Below are positions 13,459 to 26,509 of a stretch of 64,000 nucleotides of DNA, piece by piece. Both the position numbers and the translations under genes were made by a program. Source of the DNA: Tubiluchus corallicola. Lineage: Eukaryota; Priapulida; Priapulimorpha; Priapulimorphida; Tubiluchidae. Where the stretch lies: NCBI GenBank assembly GCA_030141605.1, contig JAQGDQ010000361.1:126001-190000 (forward strand). Direction: 5' to 3'. The notes under the pieces are model-generated. The model made no database searches and was not told where the DNA came from. It worked only from the letters and a program-made list of their open reading frames with translations. Position 1 is the first letter of the stretch. Every line of letters begins with the position of its first letter.

Positions 13459-13972
13459 AATTATGTTTTTGTGTTATAGGTTCAGTACTGTAAATTACAT
13501 GCTGTTTTGAAAGGTTTATAATGAAACAAATGTGATTGCAATGTCTCACATGTTATGAACATCATACAATTATCCTGGGAGGTTTTCTAGAGTGGAGAGT
13601 TTCAATATCTGAGTGAAGAATTTCCCAAGCGATGGAGTTTACGTAATTTCATAAAGAATTTATGCTTCATCATTATTCTCTCTGAGATAATAATGTTGCT
13701 CTATCTCACAAAGGTAAATGAAGTAAGGCAGACTCCCACTGTCACACAAGAAATACCATTAGTAAATGGTTTCCCTAACAAAGCAAGTCACTGTTGGATT
13801 CGGGTAGGGTTTCTTTGTACAGGTTACCAAAATGTCAAGCACTAAATGTTAGTCAATTTTTCCACATTTTAGGAGAAATGTTACTGCAGCCTTTTTTCTC
13901 AATGCAGCACTTACAATTGCACTATCACATCAATATAGGAACATCAAGGCACACTTGCATAAAACAAATGAT

Positions 13973-14830
13973 TCGTTAAAGGACAAGTAAACACTTCACT
14001 GATAAAGCTTAAAAAATAGTTTTGAAATTTTTATATCACTTTTGAGGTGAACTTGAAACCGACAGAGTGCTTTTTGGCATTATGGCACGAATTTTCTTAA
14101 AGTGTGGGAGTTTTTAAGTTACCAGACTGAATGTTTTTTATATCTAAAGGAAGTTCACGAAGAGCATATTATTAGTATATTGTCGATCTTCATTGTAGTT
14201 CCCAGCTAGAGAAAAATAAAACCAAAGAACGAATGGGTAATGCATCATGGTACAATTACTTACAACAAATATACAATGATAGGCGACATGGCTTTAAAGT
14301 TATTCATTACAATTAAGCTACAGAAGTTTACGTTCCTACTATACATGGAATACTTCTTAACTAGTTTCACGTAGAATAATATGGAATAACTGTCCAATCG
14401 GAAAGATGGTTCCGACAACTTTTATGCTGCCTTATTATGCACAGAGCTTGCTTCCGTAGTAACGCCGTGAAAGACGTGTAAATTTAAACACTTGCAATGC
14501 ACGCTATGCGCAGCCATTTTGACTGCAAATCAATTGAAATAAGATTTGATAACATTGTGTAAAGTTTGAAAAATAATAAAAGCATTCATAGCGCACCCTT
14601 CGCCAATCAAGGAAAAGTTAAAATTACTTTAAACAGCAGCAACAGCAGCTACAACACAACAACAACAACAAACAACAACAACAACAACAACTGTTACCGT
14701 TGATAAAGTGAGATTATGCAAACGATTTCACCTTAGGAGAACATCCATAATTAAAATTCTGAGCATTTTTACCACACTAAGAGGTCAGTACTTCTAGTGC
14801 CGAAAAAATGAATTATTCACTGCACGCCAA
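13973..14830. mobile_element. Repeat family A, inverted copy interrupted by another dispersed repeat
   Basis: Starts GTTAAAGGACAAGTAAACAC and contains the A-family block ATTGTGTAAAGTTTGAAAAA. The segment at about 14110-14440 is a copy of the repeat at 20640-21290. A CAA tract at 14635-14693 interrupts it again. Confidence 0.5.
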
Positions 14831-14943
14831 GCTTTAATGTGATCAGGAAAATATACGATCTAATACATCATTACTATTTTGAGCACATTTTGAGTGTTTC
14901 AAGGAATTCTGAAACTGTCATTCAAACGCTGATGTATTTTATC

Positions 14944-15318
14944 AATAAGCCTTTCACGGTTTCGTTGTGCGTACGGGCAGTTGCTGCAGGTCAAAGGTTA
15001 AGTGTACCACAGCAACCCGTCTTAACTACAACCGTCACGTGGGTAAAACAAAGCCACATCAGTTCGGTAACTTCAGTTGTTTTACGTGGATTTTACCTAA
15101 TTACGCATTAGTCTGTGCGTTGAGTGATTTACTAGCAGGATCTTGCTTAGGAACAAGAAACAATGAACTAGACAAGGTTTTATCTAGCTGTTAAAACTGT
15201 TACAATAGCAAGTGCTACGAGGCGTTGTCAAGTGTACACAAATACGCTGTCTCGTACACTTAGACTTTGACTTTTTCACGATCGTCATCAATCGCTGGAA
15301 TTGTGAAACGGCTCATTC
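14944..15318 (+). mobile_element. MITE family 1, copy 3
   Basis: Full-length copy with slightly eroded ends (AATAAGCCTTTCACGG at left, GAAACGGCTCATT at right). It faces copy 4, 360 bases to the right, in opposite orientation. Confidence 0.85.
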
Positions 15319-15677
15319 CACAGGCTTTTGTTTACAGAATTTCATTGAAATTTTATGGGCAGGTTTTCAAACTCTTGTGGGCCCGTTACTTGTCACAAAC
15401 GTAATTTCGTTTTTTGTTAAGATTATCTCAACATGGTCACGCCAGCAATACTTTGTTACTTCGTCATTGCCACTTCTGCTGTAATTCATCAGTTTTGCGT
15501 CCACTTTGGCTCCATTCTGAATAGCATCACAGGTTTCATTTACCATTTCTTCCTCCGAAGGATGATGCACACTTGAATATGACTATATCCCATCTGGCAA
15601 GATCATCTATGACATGCCTAATTAGGTCGTATTGAATGCTGGATCTAAAGTGCGCAGAATTCCAACCTGTATAGTAA

Positions 15678-16052
15678 ATAATTAGCACAGTTCCAGCGAT
15701 TGATGATGATCGTGAAAAGGTCAAACATTAAGTGTACCAGACAATGCATCTGTGTACACTTGACAGCGCCTTGTAGGCCATACTGTTTTAATAGTAACCG
15801 TTTAACAGCTAGCTAGAACCTTACCTATTTCATTTTTTCTTGTTCCCAAGCAAGATTCTGCTAGTAAATCACTCTACGCACAGACTAATGAATAATTAAG
15901 TAAAGTACGCGTAAAACAACTGAAGTTACTAAACTGATGCGGCAGACGGCTTTGCTTTACCCGCGTGACGGTTGTAGTTCAGACGCGTTCCTGTTGTACA
16001 CTTAACCTTTGATCTATAGCATTTGCGCAACGAAACTGTGAAAAGGCTTGTT
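15678..16052 (-). mobile_element. MITE family 1, copy 4 (inverted relative to copy 3)
   Basis: Reverse-orientation copy. The left terminal repeat is degraded (AATAATTAGCACAG), the right one intact (CTGTGAAAAGGCTTG). With copy 3 it makes a large inverted repeat across 14944-16052. Confidence 0.8.
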
Positions 16053-16280
16053 ACCAGGTCATAATTACTTCACCGTTTCGTCGTACACCATTCAACACCC
16101 TTGATATGAGTACTATGTAGCGGTAAGCTACTAAGTATATAAAAATGAGCCAAGCATATAAAAATACAGTTTTGTTCACCATTTTTTCTTATTGTAACAT
16201 CTACTTGCTCCATGATTGTCAAGTCTTGTCGGTGACCGGTAAGCCGCAGCAGGCTAAGAAAAAGTCACAGGAAAATTTAA

Positions 16281-16470
16281 TTAATTTTGGCCGGGGTTAC
16301 GGTTAGGGATAGGGGTTAAGGTAAGGGTTAGGGTTAGGGTGTAGGGTTAAGGTTAGGTTTGGGTGAGGATTAGGGTTAAGGTTACGGTGAGGATTTGGAT
16401 TTAGGGTTAGGGTTATGGTCAGGGATAGGGATTTAGGGATTAGAATTAGGATTAAGGTTAGGGTTATTTC
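16281..16470 (+). repeat. Interstitial telomere-like TTAGGG block
   Basis: Degenerate array of TTAGGG, TTAAGG, TTACGG and related hexamers, e.g. GGGTTAGGGTTAGGG. About 190 bases, G-rich strand on +. Confidence 0.8.
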
Positions 16471-16479
16471 TTTTTTCCT

Positions 16480-18360
16480 GTGCCTTTTTTCCTGTCAATC
16501 TTTTGCCTACAGTACATCAACAAGGTTATGTCTGCATCATTCTACTACCTGCATCGATTAATCATTGCTTTCTTCTACATTGTCACGTGGTTTCGCCATT
16601 GTCTACAAGGCTTCACAATTGTCGTGTGTACATGGCTTCATTAACAAACATCTGATCACTCAGCAAGGGAAATATTTATTCAGGATGGGCAATCGTTAGT
16701 CAAACCACGTCAGCTGAAGTGCTCGAGGAAGATCTTGTTTCCAGCGTCTCAGAGAAAACAGACGGTTGATAATAGCTGCTGCAAAGAGGCTGTTACGATC
16801 ACTAGACGTTCTCATTAACTAGAAAGAGACTGAAGTTGGTCGAAATTAGTTTAAATTACAGACTTGAAAAACAATCAGCTCAAGATCTCCGCCATGATTG
16901 CAATTTTTAGCCAGTTTAATTAGTGATGCGTCTTGATAATTGCCATTAGTAATAAGTTCTGCCAGGAAACTAGAAGCCAGTGAGCTGTTTAATGTAAAAC
17001 ATGCCAGAAGACTAATTGACCAAGCTTTATTAACTTAATTATTGACTGAGTGGCTGGCTGGTTGGGTGACTGACTAGCTAACAGACTGACCGACCGACCG
17101 ACCGACCGACCGACCCACCGACCGACTGACTGACGGACTGACTGACTGACTGACTGATTTATTGACTGACAGACAGATAGACTGACAGGTTGACTAAATG
17201 ACAGACTATCTGAACTGGTAAAGATGTCTTAATCATGTTCAGCTGCACACACATTCTCCAGCAGTTGTCTGAGGCAGCAGTGTGGCAGATGGAACTTAAG
17301 AACAGTTTATCCAGCAGATGCTCATCCATTTGCTTCATAGGCTCGGCACTGCTTAACTTCGATCGCTAAGCATGTACAGTGACTATTCAGCCATTCTCAT
17401 CTGTTTTTTGTCCTTATTTGCTTTTCTGTTAAAAATTCTGAAGTTTTAGTTTTTTTTTCTACTCGGGATGATGGGTTTCTATTACCCAGGAAAACGTGTT
17501 TCCTTTGCAAATATTTTTTCTGATTTTTCTTACTGTCGTTCTTCATTAAGAAGTTTACCTTCTGAGATAGAAGATATTATTTGCAACCCTAGGAGGAGGA
17601 AATTATACTTCCGCTTTCTGCTCGCCGCTACGCGCTGAGGTCTAATCAGACTATATTAGTTTCTCAAAACACACACAGAGATCAGCGTTTGCCAATAAAA
17701 TTACATAATAAAAAGCTATCAGATGTGATTATTTTTGACATGTTTCTTTCGAGGATGGTACCTGTTGTAGCTATTAGCGATTATGTAGCGGGTGTGTGTG
17801 GGTGATGTTCTTACTGTTGTTAGTCTCAATGTAGTGTCTTTCCCACGAGTGTACAATTTCGTACACTGCAAGCTGAGATACAGCACTTACTTAATGTTGT
17901 GGCAGTACAGGAATGTAGCTTATTATCAAGGATATTCGTACAAGATAAGACACTGGCCCCGCAAAGACGTCTTAGTCACAATGGGCATCATGTGCTGTTA
18001 CTGACGATTGTCGTCATTATTGTCGCTCTCGTTGTTGTTGTCTTTGGTATTGCTGTAATTCACTTGAGGCGTTAAGTCAATGTATAACGTTACAATAATC
18101 ATCAGTAACTATTTATCATTTTAATTTTAAGATTATGAATTAATGATGAAATAATTCAATTGCAAAATTTTTGAAATGTGATATGAGATAAGTTAGGACT
18201 GAGGTCGATTTGAACCGCAGCCTTTCGATTATCTTGCCGCCGGCATGCTGGATTTGCAGACAGAAAGTTCCTAGTTCAATTCTAGGTTCAGTGCGACATT
18301 TTCGCATATGTAAGAAAACTGGATTTGCAACCCAACTGTAACCCTACAATTAATTTACAA
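16480..18360. other. Non-coding sequence
   Basis: Apart from the GACC/GACT tract nothing firm. At 18190-18290 there are two opposed B-box-like words (complement of GGTTCAAATCGACC, and TAGTTCAATTCTAGG), possibly SINE debris. Confidence 0.5.
17044..17205. repeat. (GACC/GACT)n tetranucleotide array
   Basis: GACCGACC changing to GACTGACT, with degenerate TGGCTGGC flank. Confidence 0.9.
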
Positions 18361-18364
18361 ACTA

Positions 18365-18630
18365 TGCCATTTTTCCTGTGCTTTTTTGCCGTGTCATTTT
18401 TCCTTTGCCATTTTTACCTGCTTTTGCATTTGTGCCATTTTTTCCTGTGCTATTTTTGTCGTGTCATTTTTTCCAGTGCCATTTTACCTGCTTTTGCATT
18501 TGTGTCACTGCTACCAGCATTTGCATTTGTGCCTTTTTTTCCTATGCCATTTTTATCTGCTTTTGCATTTGTGCCATTTTTTCTTGTGCCTTTTTACCGC
18601 GCCATTTTTTCCTCTATCATTTTTACCTAG
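18365..18630. repeat. Degenerate GCCATTTTTCCT-type tandem array
   Basis: Repeated GCCATTTTT plus CCTGTG or ACCTGCTTTTGCATTTGT units. The frames through it encode repetitive hydrophobic strings only. Confidence 0.75.
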
Positions 18631-18907
18631 ATCCCACCATTAAAGTTGGTTTTAAAAATTTAATAACTAGTTTGTTTTCTTCATTAATTTGACCTTCACT
18701 TTATAACTAAAATGCTAAATAAATTGCTAAGATGACGCCACTTTATTTTGTATGATACCTTTATTGGTTTAATATCTCATTTTGGAATATTATTAATTTT
18801 TGCTAAAGACATTATCGTGCATCAATAATGTATTTCAAGTAGCCTGAATCTCGGCTTCCGGAATGGTAAAATGTAAGCGGAAAGGCAAATGTAGATTGGA
18901 CAGTCAA

Positions 18908-19189
18908 AGGCGTACGAGCCGGGGGTCTGGGTGGCTGTAGCCACCCCGGGAATCGGGCAAACACATTTTTTCGGGCACCGACCAAATGATGAAAAAATAA
19001 AACAATACTTTTCATAAAAGGAAATTTCGAAATTTCTCCATGCCGCCAAATGAAGTGCCCGAAATCCGGGTGTTTTTGTTCATGGGGTTGGGTGAGGCAA
19101 TTCCCAACTCGAAGTTGGCGTGCGCTTTTTCCGAGTATTTTTCGGGCAAAAGTGGCTCAGCCCCCCTGCAAAAATCGGCCCGTACGCCT
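18908..19189. mobile_element. GC-rich MITE with AGGCGTACG terminal inverted repeats
   Basis: AGGCGTACGAGCCGGGGG at left and GGCCCGTACGCCT at right. The ~280-bp interior is strikingly more GC-rich than its surroundings and has no clear gene. It is the only copy seen here. Confidence 0.65.
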
Positions 19190-19945
19190 ATGTGGGCAGC
19201 CACCATGGAACGTTTAGTTTATATGCAGCCAGTTGTTCACATGGATTACAAAGCGACGCATGCGCAGACAGAGATTTCTAAACTCGACTAAAACGTGAGG
19301 CAAACAATGGGCGCCACGATGTACAATGCAAAAATTGCATTCGATTGTTGACAAAAACGGCAAACACGCATTGAGCAACAATCTTTCGAGGTAGTCTTCG
19401 ATAATTGCGCACTGCTGCAAGCCATCTCTGCGCATGCGCCGTATTTATATCTACACTTGTACATCAATCTTTGTAGCATCAGAAAGCAGCTTATCGATCA
19501 TCGATACCGTTAAACTATCGTTTGTCATTCGATCAATTCCAAACGACTCAATGCAGCCACCACTTAATGAAGATTCATCGCATTTTAATCACATTGCGGG
19601 CGAGTTCTACGAAAACGGTGACGGCTGGCTAATCACCGATATTACTGAAACGCGTAGAACGCGTTGATTAATTAATTACCAATTTATTTTAAGTCCAATA
19701 AACCACACGCTCAGATAGGGCTATATATTGATTGTTTGTTGTACATCTTATTGGCTTTTTGGCTGCAATTAGACTGATGTGCAAATAGTTGGCTTCGTTG
19801 ATTTACACAAAAATACAGGCAGGCATATCATCCAGGACTGCTACCACATGGAACTTCTTTCAGTATAGTTGTGTTTCTTCCTTACTACTGTCCTGTAACA
19901 CTGTACCTTCTAACCGGTTAGGTAACATAAAATTCCGACAAAGGC

Positions 19946-20481
19946 AATAAGCCTTTTCACAGTGATTGATGATGATCGTGAAAGAGTCAAAGGTTAAGTG
20001 CACCAGACAGCGCATTTTTTCTTGTTCCCAGGTAAGATCCTGGTAGTAAATCACTCTCGGCACAAACTAATGCATAATTGAATAAAGTCCAGGTAAAACA
20101 ACTGCAGTTGCTGAACTGATGTGGCAGACGGCTTTGCTTTACACACATGTCACTTGACAGTTGTAGTTAAGACGCGTTGCTGTGGTACACTTAACCTTTA
20201 GTTTAAACGCAATTTATTATACGATTGGATCAGACAGTTTGAACAACAAGCTTTAGGATCCTCACCACAACAAACTATATACTATTTACAAAAACATTTA
20301 CAGTAAGAATTGACTATTCCTACACAAGCTGACAAGTTTTACTACAAGATTACATTAGATATTAGTACCAATTAATAAAACATATTAATGTACGAATGTA
20401 CGATTGTACTGACGCATCTCATATCAGATAGAAACTACTGGAAGCACTTAACCTTTGACCTACAGCAACCTCTCGTTTCAA
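19946..20481 (-). mobile_element. MITE family 1, copy 5, containing a ~250-bp internal insert
   Basis: Reverse copy with AATAAGCCTTTTCACAG at left. An insert at about 20200-20445 interrupts it, flanked on both sides by CACTTAACCTTT. The same insert occurs in copy 6. The distal terminal repeat is missing. Confidence 0.8.
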
Positions 20482-20639
20482 CCATCTCCAAAATAAACTA
20501 ACTCAATCTACTGATTACTTCACAAAATTCAAGAATATATATTGAAACACTGTAACTGCGATTTGTTGTAGTTAGGTGTTGGGTAGTAGCAGTGTTACAA
20601 TGGATATTGTTGATTTTTGTGATGTAACATGTTATCTGT

Positions 20640-21290
20640 TTGTTTTGGTCTTTTGTATACTGAAGGTATCTAAAGGAAGTTCTCGAAAGGCTTATTATTA
20701 GAAAGACAATGTCTTGTCGATCTTCAGTGTAGTTCCTAGCTAGTGATAAAATAAAAGCAATGATTGATTGAAACATTATGATGCTAATACTTATTTACAA
20801 TAATGTCACAAGATTAGACATACATACTGAACAACAGTAATAATACAAAATAAAGGTTAAACATCACATTGATTTTACGATAATAATTGTTAGTATCTAT
20901 TTTATCCGTGCACAGTTACGTACTATATAAGTACTGTCAAAGAGCTCCGTAAGGATAACCTCCACGGGAAAAAATCTGTTCCTAGCATTTTACGCGCCAG
21001 ACAGGTTTTTCCCAGGGATCTATTCCCTGCCTACACTTTTATAACATCATATTCATTTAGATAGTAGTCATTTATATAATTACATAGTAAATGAACCGGT
21101 GACAGTAGCGATTCATTTGGCTTTAAAGTTATTCATTGTAGAATTAAGCTACAGAAGACTACGTTCTTGCTGCATACAGAACACTTAAGCCTTAACAAAT
21201 TACAGTAGAATAAATCTAGTTTTAATTTTATACATATACAACAATAATCCTATCGGAAATACGTTTCCGACAATTGCTATGAGTGATAGC
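20640..21290. repeat. Dispersed repeat C
   Basis: Blocks CTTGTCGATCTTCAGTGTAG, GGCTTTAAAGTTATTCATT and TTTCCGACAATTG recur at 14110-14440, and less well at 44735-45265. Class unknown: it could be a LINE 3' end or a SINE. Confidence 0.5.
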
Positions 21291-21700
21291 GCTCTAGTAT
21301 TTCATTACAGTGGTACAATGCTTCAAAATAATTTTTCATTGATAGTACTCGCACTCATACGTTCAATAGCTTCTGTCTTTCTGTCATTTGATATTCAAAT
21401 CGTTCATTCATAAGCTAAAAATAATGAGAGTAAAAGAGAACCGACGTTAATAATCATTTTGCGTTTACTTTGTGAAAAATAAATCAATTTGCTAATCAAT
21501 CTTACGTAATAAACGAATTTTGACAGGCTTCCGATATACCATCGCTCATTTAACAGACAACATGAGCACTGGCAGCAACTTTTACCCTGACAACAGTACA
21601 GGTAAGAACACAACACACAAGCAATGAATAATATAATGAGTGTATATTATATATGCCAGGGCGTCGTCAAGAGCTGGTCGCGAACCCGAAACTGCAATCC

Positions 21701-22292
21701 TTAAAGCAAAACCCGACCCAATCTTAAATATAACAATATACTCTTTCAAATATTCAAAGGAATGGTACTATTTTTTCAAGAATGACTTACGTGAAAGAGT
21801 TATTACTTCACAAACACAATTTCATGTTCGCGCCACTAGTTCTTCGCTGTTACATGCATTTCGCCATTCGTTAGTTAGACGGGCACTAGCGCCTGCACTT
21901 CGGAAACGCATTGCACAAAAAACAGACGCCTTGCCCCTTAGTTCAGATGTGTTAGTTTGTCACGAACTGCACATGGCCTACAACTCATGCGTAAGTACAG
22001 CGGTAAATTTGAAATTTAAAATTATTATCTTAAAACTTATATCTTGCAGTAACACTGTAGTTCAATTTTCGCTTTCGCAAACACGTGCAACACGCTCATG
22101 GAATATTTTTGTGGTTGAAAATTGTTAGTTTGTGATGTCATCAATAGTTGGGCCGGCCCGCCGTTAATTAAGTTTTTAATCTATTATTTAATTATCAGAA
22201 ACGCTTTTGTAGTATTAATTGTGTTAAAATGTATACTTTTCTCTGACTTGAAAATGGGGTAGTACATGAAAAATCGTCCCGTCTTCCTTTAA
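21701..22292. mobile_element. TTAA-ended repeat family B, copy 1
   Basis: Starts TTAAAGCAAAACC and ends GTCTTCCTTTAA, so both ends read TTAAAG inwards. This suggests a TTAA target site, as in piggyBac-type elements. A long open frame inside is not conserved as a gene: the copy at 34831 breaks it. Confidence 0.6.
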
Positions 22293-22622
22293 GCGTGAGT
22301 GCGATCTGTTGTTTAGACGACTCGGCCCCTACATCCAAGACAAACTTTGGTCAACGGACGTTGTAAAGGAAAAAATTGGGTGACAATGACAAAAGTAAGT
22401 TGCTGAGTTGGTTATGTCTGGATACGTGTTAGCCCAGGTAAACTACAAAGTGCTGGATTCAAATACAGAATGTAATGGTGACGCGTCAAATATAGTTACG
22501 CAATTTCTACTTTTTACCGTTTTATAAACAATAATAGTTTTTAGCATAAGCAAGCATTCAATCACGATGGTCATTATTAGTGATACTTTTTTACTGTAAG
22601 GCTGGTTAAATTTTTTTACACA

Positions 22623-23400
22623 GCTTAATGCACAAGAAAACACTCATCGTTAATGAAGCTTAAAAAATTCGTCTTGAAATTTTATGCCACTTAAATCCTG
22701 TCTTATTGCATGCAGAGTTTGCGTTAGCACTAATGCTGTACAAAATTTGTAAGTTTAAATTTCCTGGATAGTCGTTAAACATTCCATTTTGTTTGTGATG
22801 TCATCAATGCCATCAACACGTGTTTGTGATGTTTGTGATGAATAGTTGGACACGCCCGTTAATCAAGTTTTTAATCTATTAGTTAATTATCAGAAACGCT
22901 TTTGCAGTATTAATTGTGTTAAAATGTATACATTTTATCGGACTTTAAAACGGGGTAGTATATGAAAGATAAAATCATCCTACGTTTAGATAACATTGCG
23001 TAAAGTTTGAAAAAGTGATCAGAGCATACGTGGACACTCTTCGTTAATTACGCAAATGTATAAATTACTTTACGTTGTCAATAAGATCAGTAATGTGTAA
23101 TGGGGAGCCAGTAGTGCATACTGGGACTGTGATACAGTGACGTTTTTGCAGTTGGTTCGAAAATGCAAATTACTACGATTATTTTAATTATTAAGACTTT
23201 TTCCAAATACATAAGTCTTTCAAATTTGTTAGCGTAATACTGAGTAATATAACTTTGATTGAAAATTTTTCAGTGATTTGATTTGATTAATTTCGCCTCA
23301 TGTCACACATTTATGACGTAATAGAATATAAGTGCACAATTTAACATAATTGTGTTGAGGCGGGGTGGCGACAGACTGTATACGGTTGCCTATCACGGCT
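22623..23400. mobile_element. Repeat family A copy with an embedded family B segment
   Basis: A-family sequence (CACAAGAAAACAC onward) switches at about 22795 to B-family sequence (including TTAATTGTGTTAAAATG), then back to A at about 22980 (GATAACATTGCGTAAAG). Confidence 0.5.
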
Positions 23401-23767
23401 AGCAGCTAAACTATTTATAAGTTTAATTAGTGAAGCGATTCTAGCAGCGGATTTAATAAAACTATATAACAAAATTTTTTTTAGAAAAACAAAAAACAGT
23501 GTTTAAATTTTAATAATTTAGTAACTTAAACTTTTGATTTGTTATCATCTATATAATAAATACAGTACATAACACACCTAGATGATGCAACATATAGTCG
23601 TAAGCAATTACATAATCAAAGAAACTTACGAAGTACAGCTGACATGGATAGCAATAATTTACATTTTTGCAGTTATTACAACTGTGGAACTTCTAAGAAT
23701 CACAGAAAATCTCAAAGACATTAGGAAAAATATGACATTGGGACGTATTTTAAAATTGCCTTTTTCC

Positions 23768-24430
23768 TTTAAATTACAAGAAAACCCTCCGCTTATATGA
23801 AGCTTAAAAAATTCGTCTTAAATTTTATACCAGTTACATACTGCCTTTTTGCATGCAAGGCCACCGTCGGCTGTAACCATGTATAAATTTGTGCATTTGA
23901 ACTCCATTGATGAGCGTTGAGCGCAGCCATTTTAATGGTAGGTCGTTTGAAACAAGTTTAGATAGCACTGAGTAAAGTTTGGAAAAATAATCAGAGCATT
24001 TTCATCACAATTGTTACTAACTAAGTAAAATTTTAAATTATTGTATCTGGTCAATAAGTTTAAAAATATGTTTTTTGGTTACTGAATAGCGCACACTGAA
24101 GGGCAATTTACCAATTGACACTAACATTTTGAATTATTATTTCCAGTTACATTAGTTTTTCCAACAGGTAAGTAATGTTAAGTAACATAGATTAGCATGG
24201 AAAGTTTTTGGGGACAAAATTTAACATTGTCTTTTTCCCTGTTTACCGTTTGCGTAAGTGACGTCATGTAATGGTGCCATCGGAACAGTATTACGGGAGA
24301 TTTAAAATGAAAACATTCAAAAATTCTTTTTAACGCGAGTACTATATATGTATAAAATTGTAAATAAACTAATATATTTTTAAGGCGAATTTTTTGAAAT
24401 CTGCTTCAGGTACCCCTTTCTTGTCCTTTG
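23768..24430. mobile_element. Repeat family A, near-complete inverted copy
   Basis: Starts TTAAATTACAAGAAAACCC and ends near CAGGTACCCCTTTCTTGTCC, the reverse order of 35603-36281. It includes GGGAGATTTAAAATGAAAAC as in other copies. Confidence 0.55.
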
Positions 24431-24949
24431 AGCATTGAACTCACATTTTCAGTACAGTGCCGTGATTACGATGAGTTGGCATTTAGCGTGATTTAGCCGC
24501 CACTTATCGTGTCGCTCATTTGTGGTTTATCTGGGAAAATCCTCTTTAGTTGCAAAACTCGATAAATGTCCTCGCAAAGCCTAATAGTAATTTCATAACA
24601 GCAGGAAAAATGTTCTTCATTTCTCAGCAGGAGAGGTTGTCAACCGTCACGGAAGCGGCTTAATATTTCAAACGCATGGCAACCGTGTTACAGTAATACG
24701 GCACCGGCTTTCCTAGCAAACCATGAATAGGAATTGACAAGCTGTACAGAGTGCTCCGAAATTGTTGGTATGTTAAACTGTGCTGATAAGATCACCAAAA
24801 ACCGTAGTTGAGTGTTAAATCATATAGTAAGAGATTTGCTAATTCAATACTTAATAATTTAAAATATTCGCGCCAACTGGTAAACTGTCACTCTATCACC
24901 ACTCTATCATCACTGGTAAATTGCCTTTCAAGATCTAGGCCACACAAGT

Positions 24950-25145
24950 ATGTTTGTCTATTTCATTTTGTTTCACTTCAGGTATGTTCGTCTGTTTCAT
25001 TCTGTTTCATTTCAGATATGTTGTTCAGTTTCATTTTGTCTCACTTCCGTTACGTTTACAGTTTCATTTTGTCTTATTTCAGGTATGCTTGTCAGTTTCA
25101 TTTTGTTTCATTTCAGTTATGTTTGTCAGTTTCATTTTGGTTTTG
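24950..25145. repeat. ~29-bp tandem repeat (TCAGTTTCATTTTGT)
   Basis: Six or seven units containing GTTTCATTTTGTTTCA and TTTCAGGTATG. Three overlapping open frames are artefacts of it. Confidence 0.8.
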
Positions 25146-25291
25146 TTTTTTCTTAATTAGCAATTGTAATGTTTCTTCTAATTTGGTTTTTTAAATACAG
25201 CTTCTTAATGAATTTTGTATACCTTATTTTAATGCCATTGTATACTTAGTTGTAATTTTTTATAATATTTATAATGTATCTCTACCCTACA

Positions 25292-25655
25292 GCTGACGAA
25301 ATCCGTGAAGGACGTAAGCTTCTTAGTTTTATCTTTATCTTTTCCTTTCGTTTGTTCGTTGTTTCTTTCCTCATTTTTTCTCTTTCTTTTTTTATTTGCC
25401 TTTCATCCTAATTTAAGTTGGTATGCGTCTAAAACTATCAAAGATTTGACATTTTTCCTTTTCCAAGCTGACGAAGTCCATGAAGTATGTAAGAGCTTCT
25501 TTGTTTTTTCTTAACTTTTGTCTTTTTCTTTCTTCCGTTCTTTTTTCTTTCCTTATTTTCTTTTTCTCTTTCTTTTTTCCATTTTTCTTTCAACCCAATT
25601 TAAGTTGGTATGCGTCTCAAATCATCAAATATTTGACATTTTCCCTTTTCAATTA
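25292..25655. repeat. ~180-bp tandem duplication
   Basis: CTGACGAAATCCGTGAAG ... AATTTAAGTTGGTATGCGTC at 25292-25475 is repeated with changes at 25477-25655 (CTGACGAAGTCCATGAAG and the same AAGTTGGTATGCGTC). Confidence 0.75.
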
Positions 25656-26509
25656 AATCCTTCCCAGATAAGTAACTGTAAATAATCAATAGAAACAATA
25701 ATAATTCCTACTGATAAGCTACGTGCAGCTGTCGTCCTATTTTCTGCTACTTGCAACACAAGTCATAGCACGGAAATAAATCTGGGAATCATTATAACTT
25801 ATCCTATTCCCAGCTGTACTGCAGCTTGCTCTTCTGTGACAAAGATTTGATTATTGGCCACTTTATATGCATCAAGTGACATGCATTAGACTTCCTTGGA
25901 CATTATTAGGTTATCAAATCTTACTGAGCGATTTTCCCTTTCGACTGGTTTGCCTTACGGCATCATTTTCCAACTGAGAAGATTGTCTGCTGATTGCTCA
26001 AACACTACTGAGAAGTGTGGGTAGTAATCTTTGATCCTTGCGGAGTCTATTTTTACTGATTGTGGTTTTCATGGTTGAAGTAATAAAAGTCTATGTGTTC
26101 AGAGTTATGGTCTTATTTCAAAATTTAAGTCGGTTAGCTATCTCACCTAACTTACCTAACAAAGCTGAAACCCCAATAAACTGTCGAAGAATTAGGTAAT
26201 TCTTGTGTATGTCACTCAACACTGCTGATATGATCGGGGGGGGGGGTATAGTCTGGGTATGAATTGACTTAGGCCATAATACACCCAGGGTATAATCTAG
26301 CCTAGGCCTCTTCCCTTTGAAGGATTACGGGCATCGCTTCCGCCATTGAAGCACGTGCCAAGTGTTGGACCATTGACAGACACAATTACTTCTGCTGCGG
26401 ACTGATACTGTCACCTCTTCTGCTATTAAGGGAAGCAGTCACCTTTCTGCCGTCTTGAGACACAGGCATTTATTCCACTGTTACATATAATATATAGAGG
26501 GACACCTTC

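Noticed and set aside
14839-15484. Several 60-90-codon frames
   Set aside because: Shadows within MITE family 1 copies; equivalent frames appear at 12659 and 19860 for the same reason.
21640-22128. 162-codon open frame as a gene
   Set aside because: It lies in dispersed repeat family B, and the copy at 34831 does not keep the frame.
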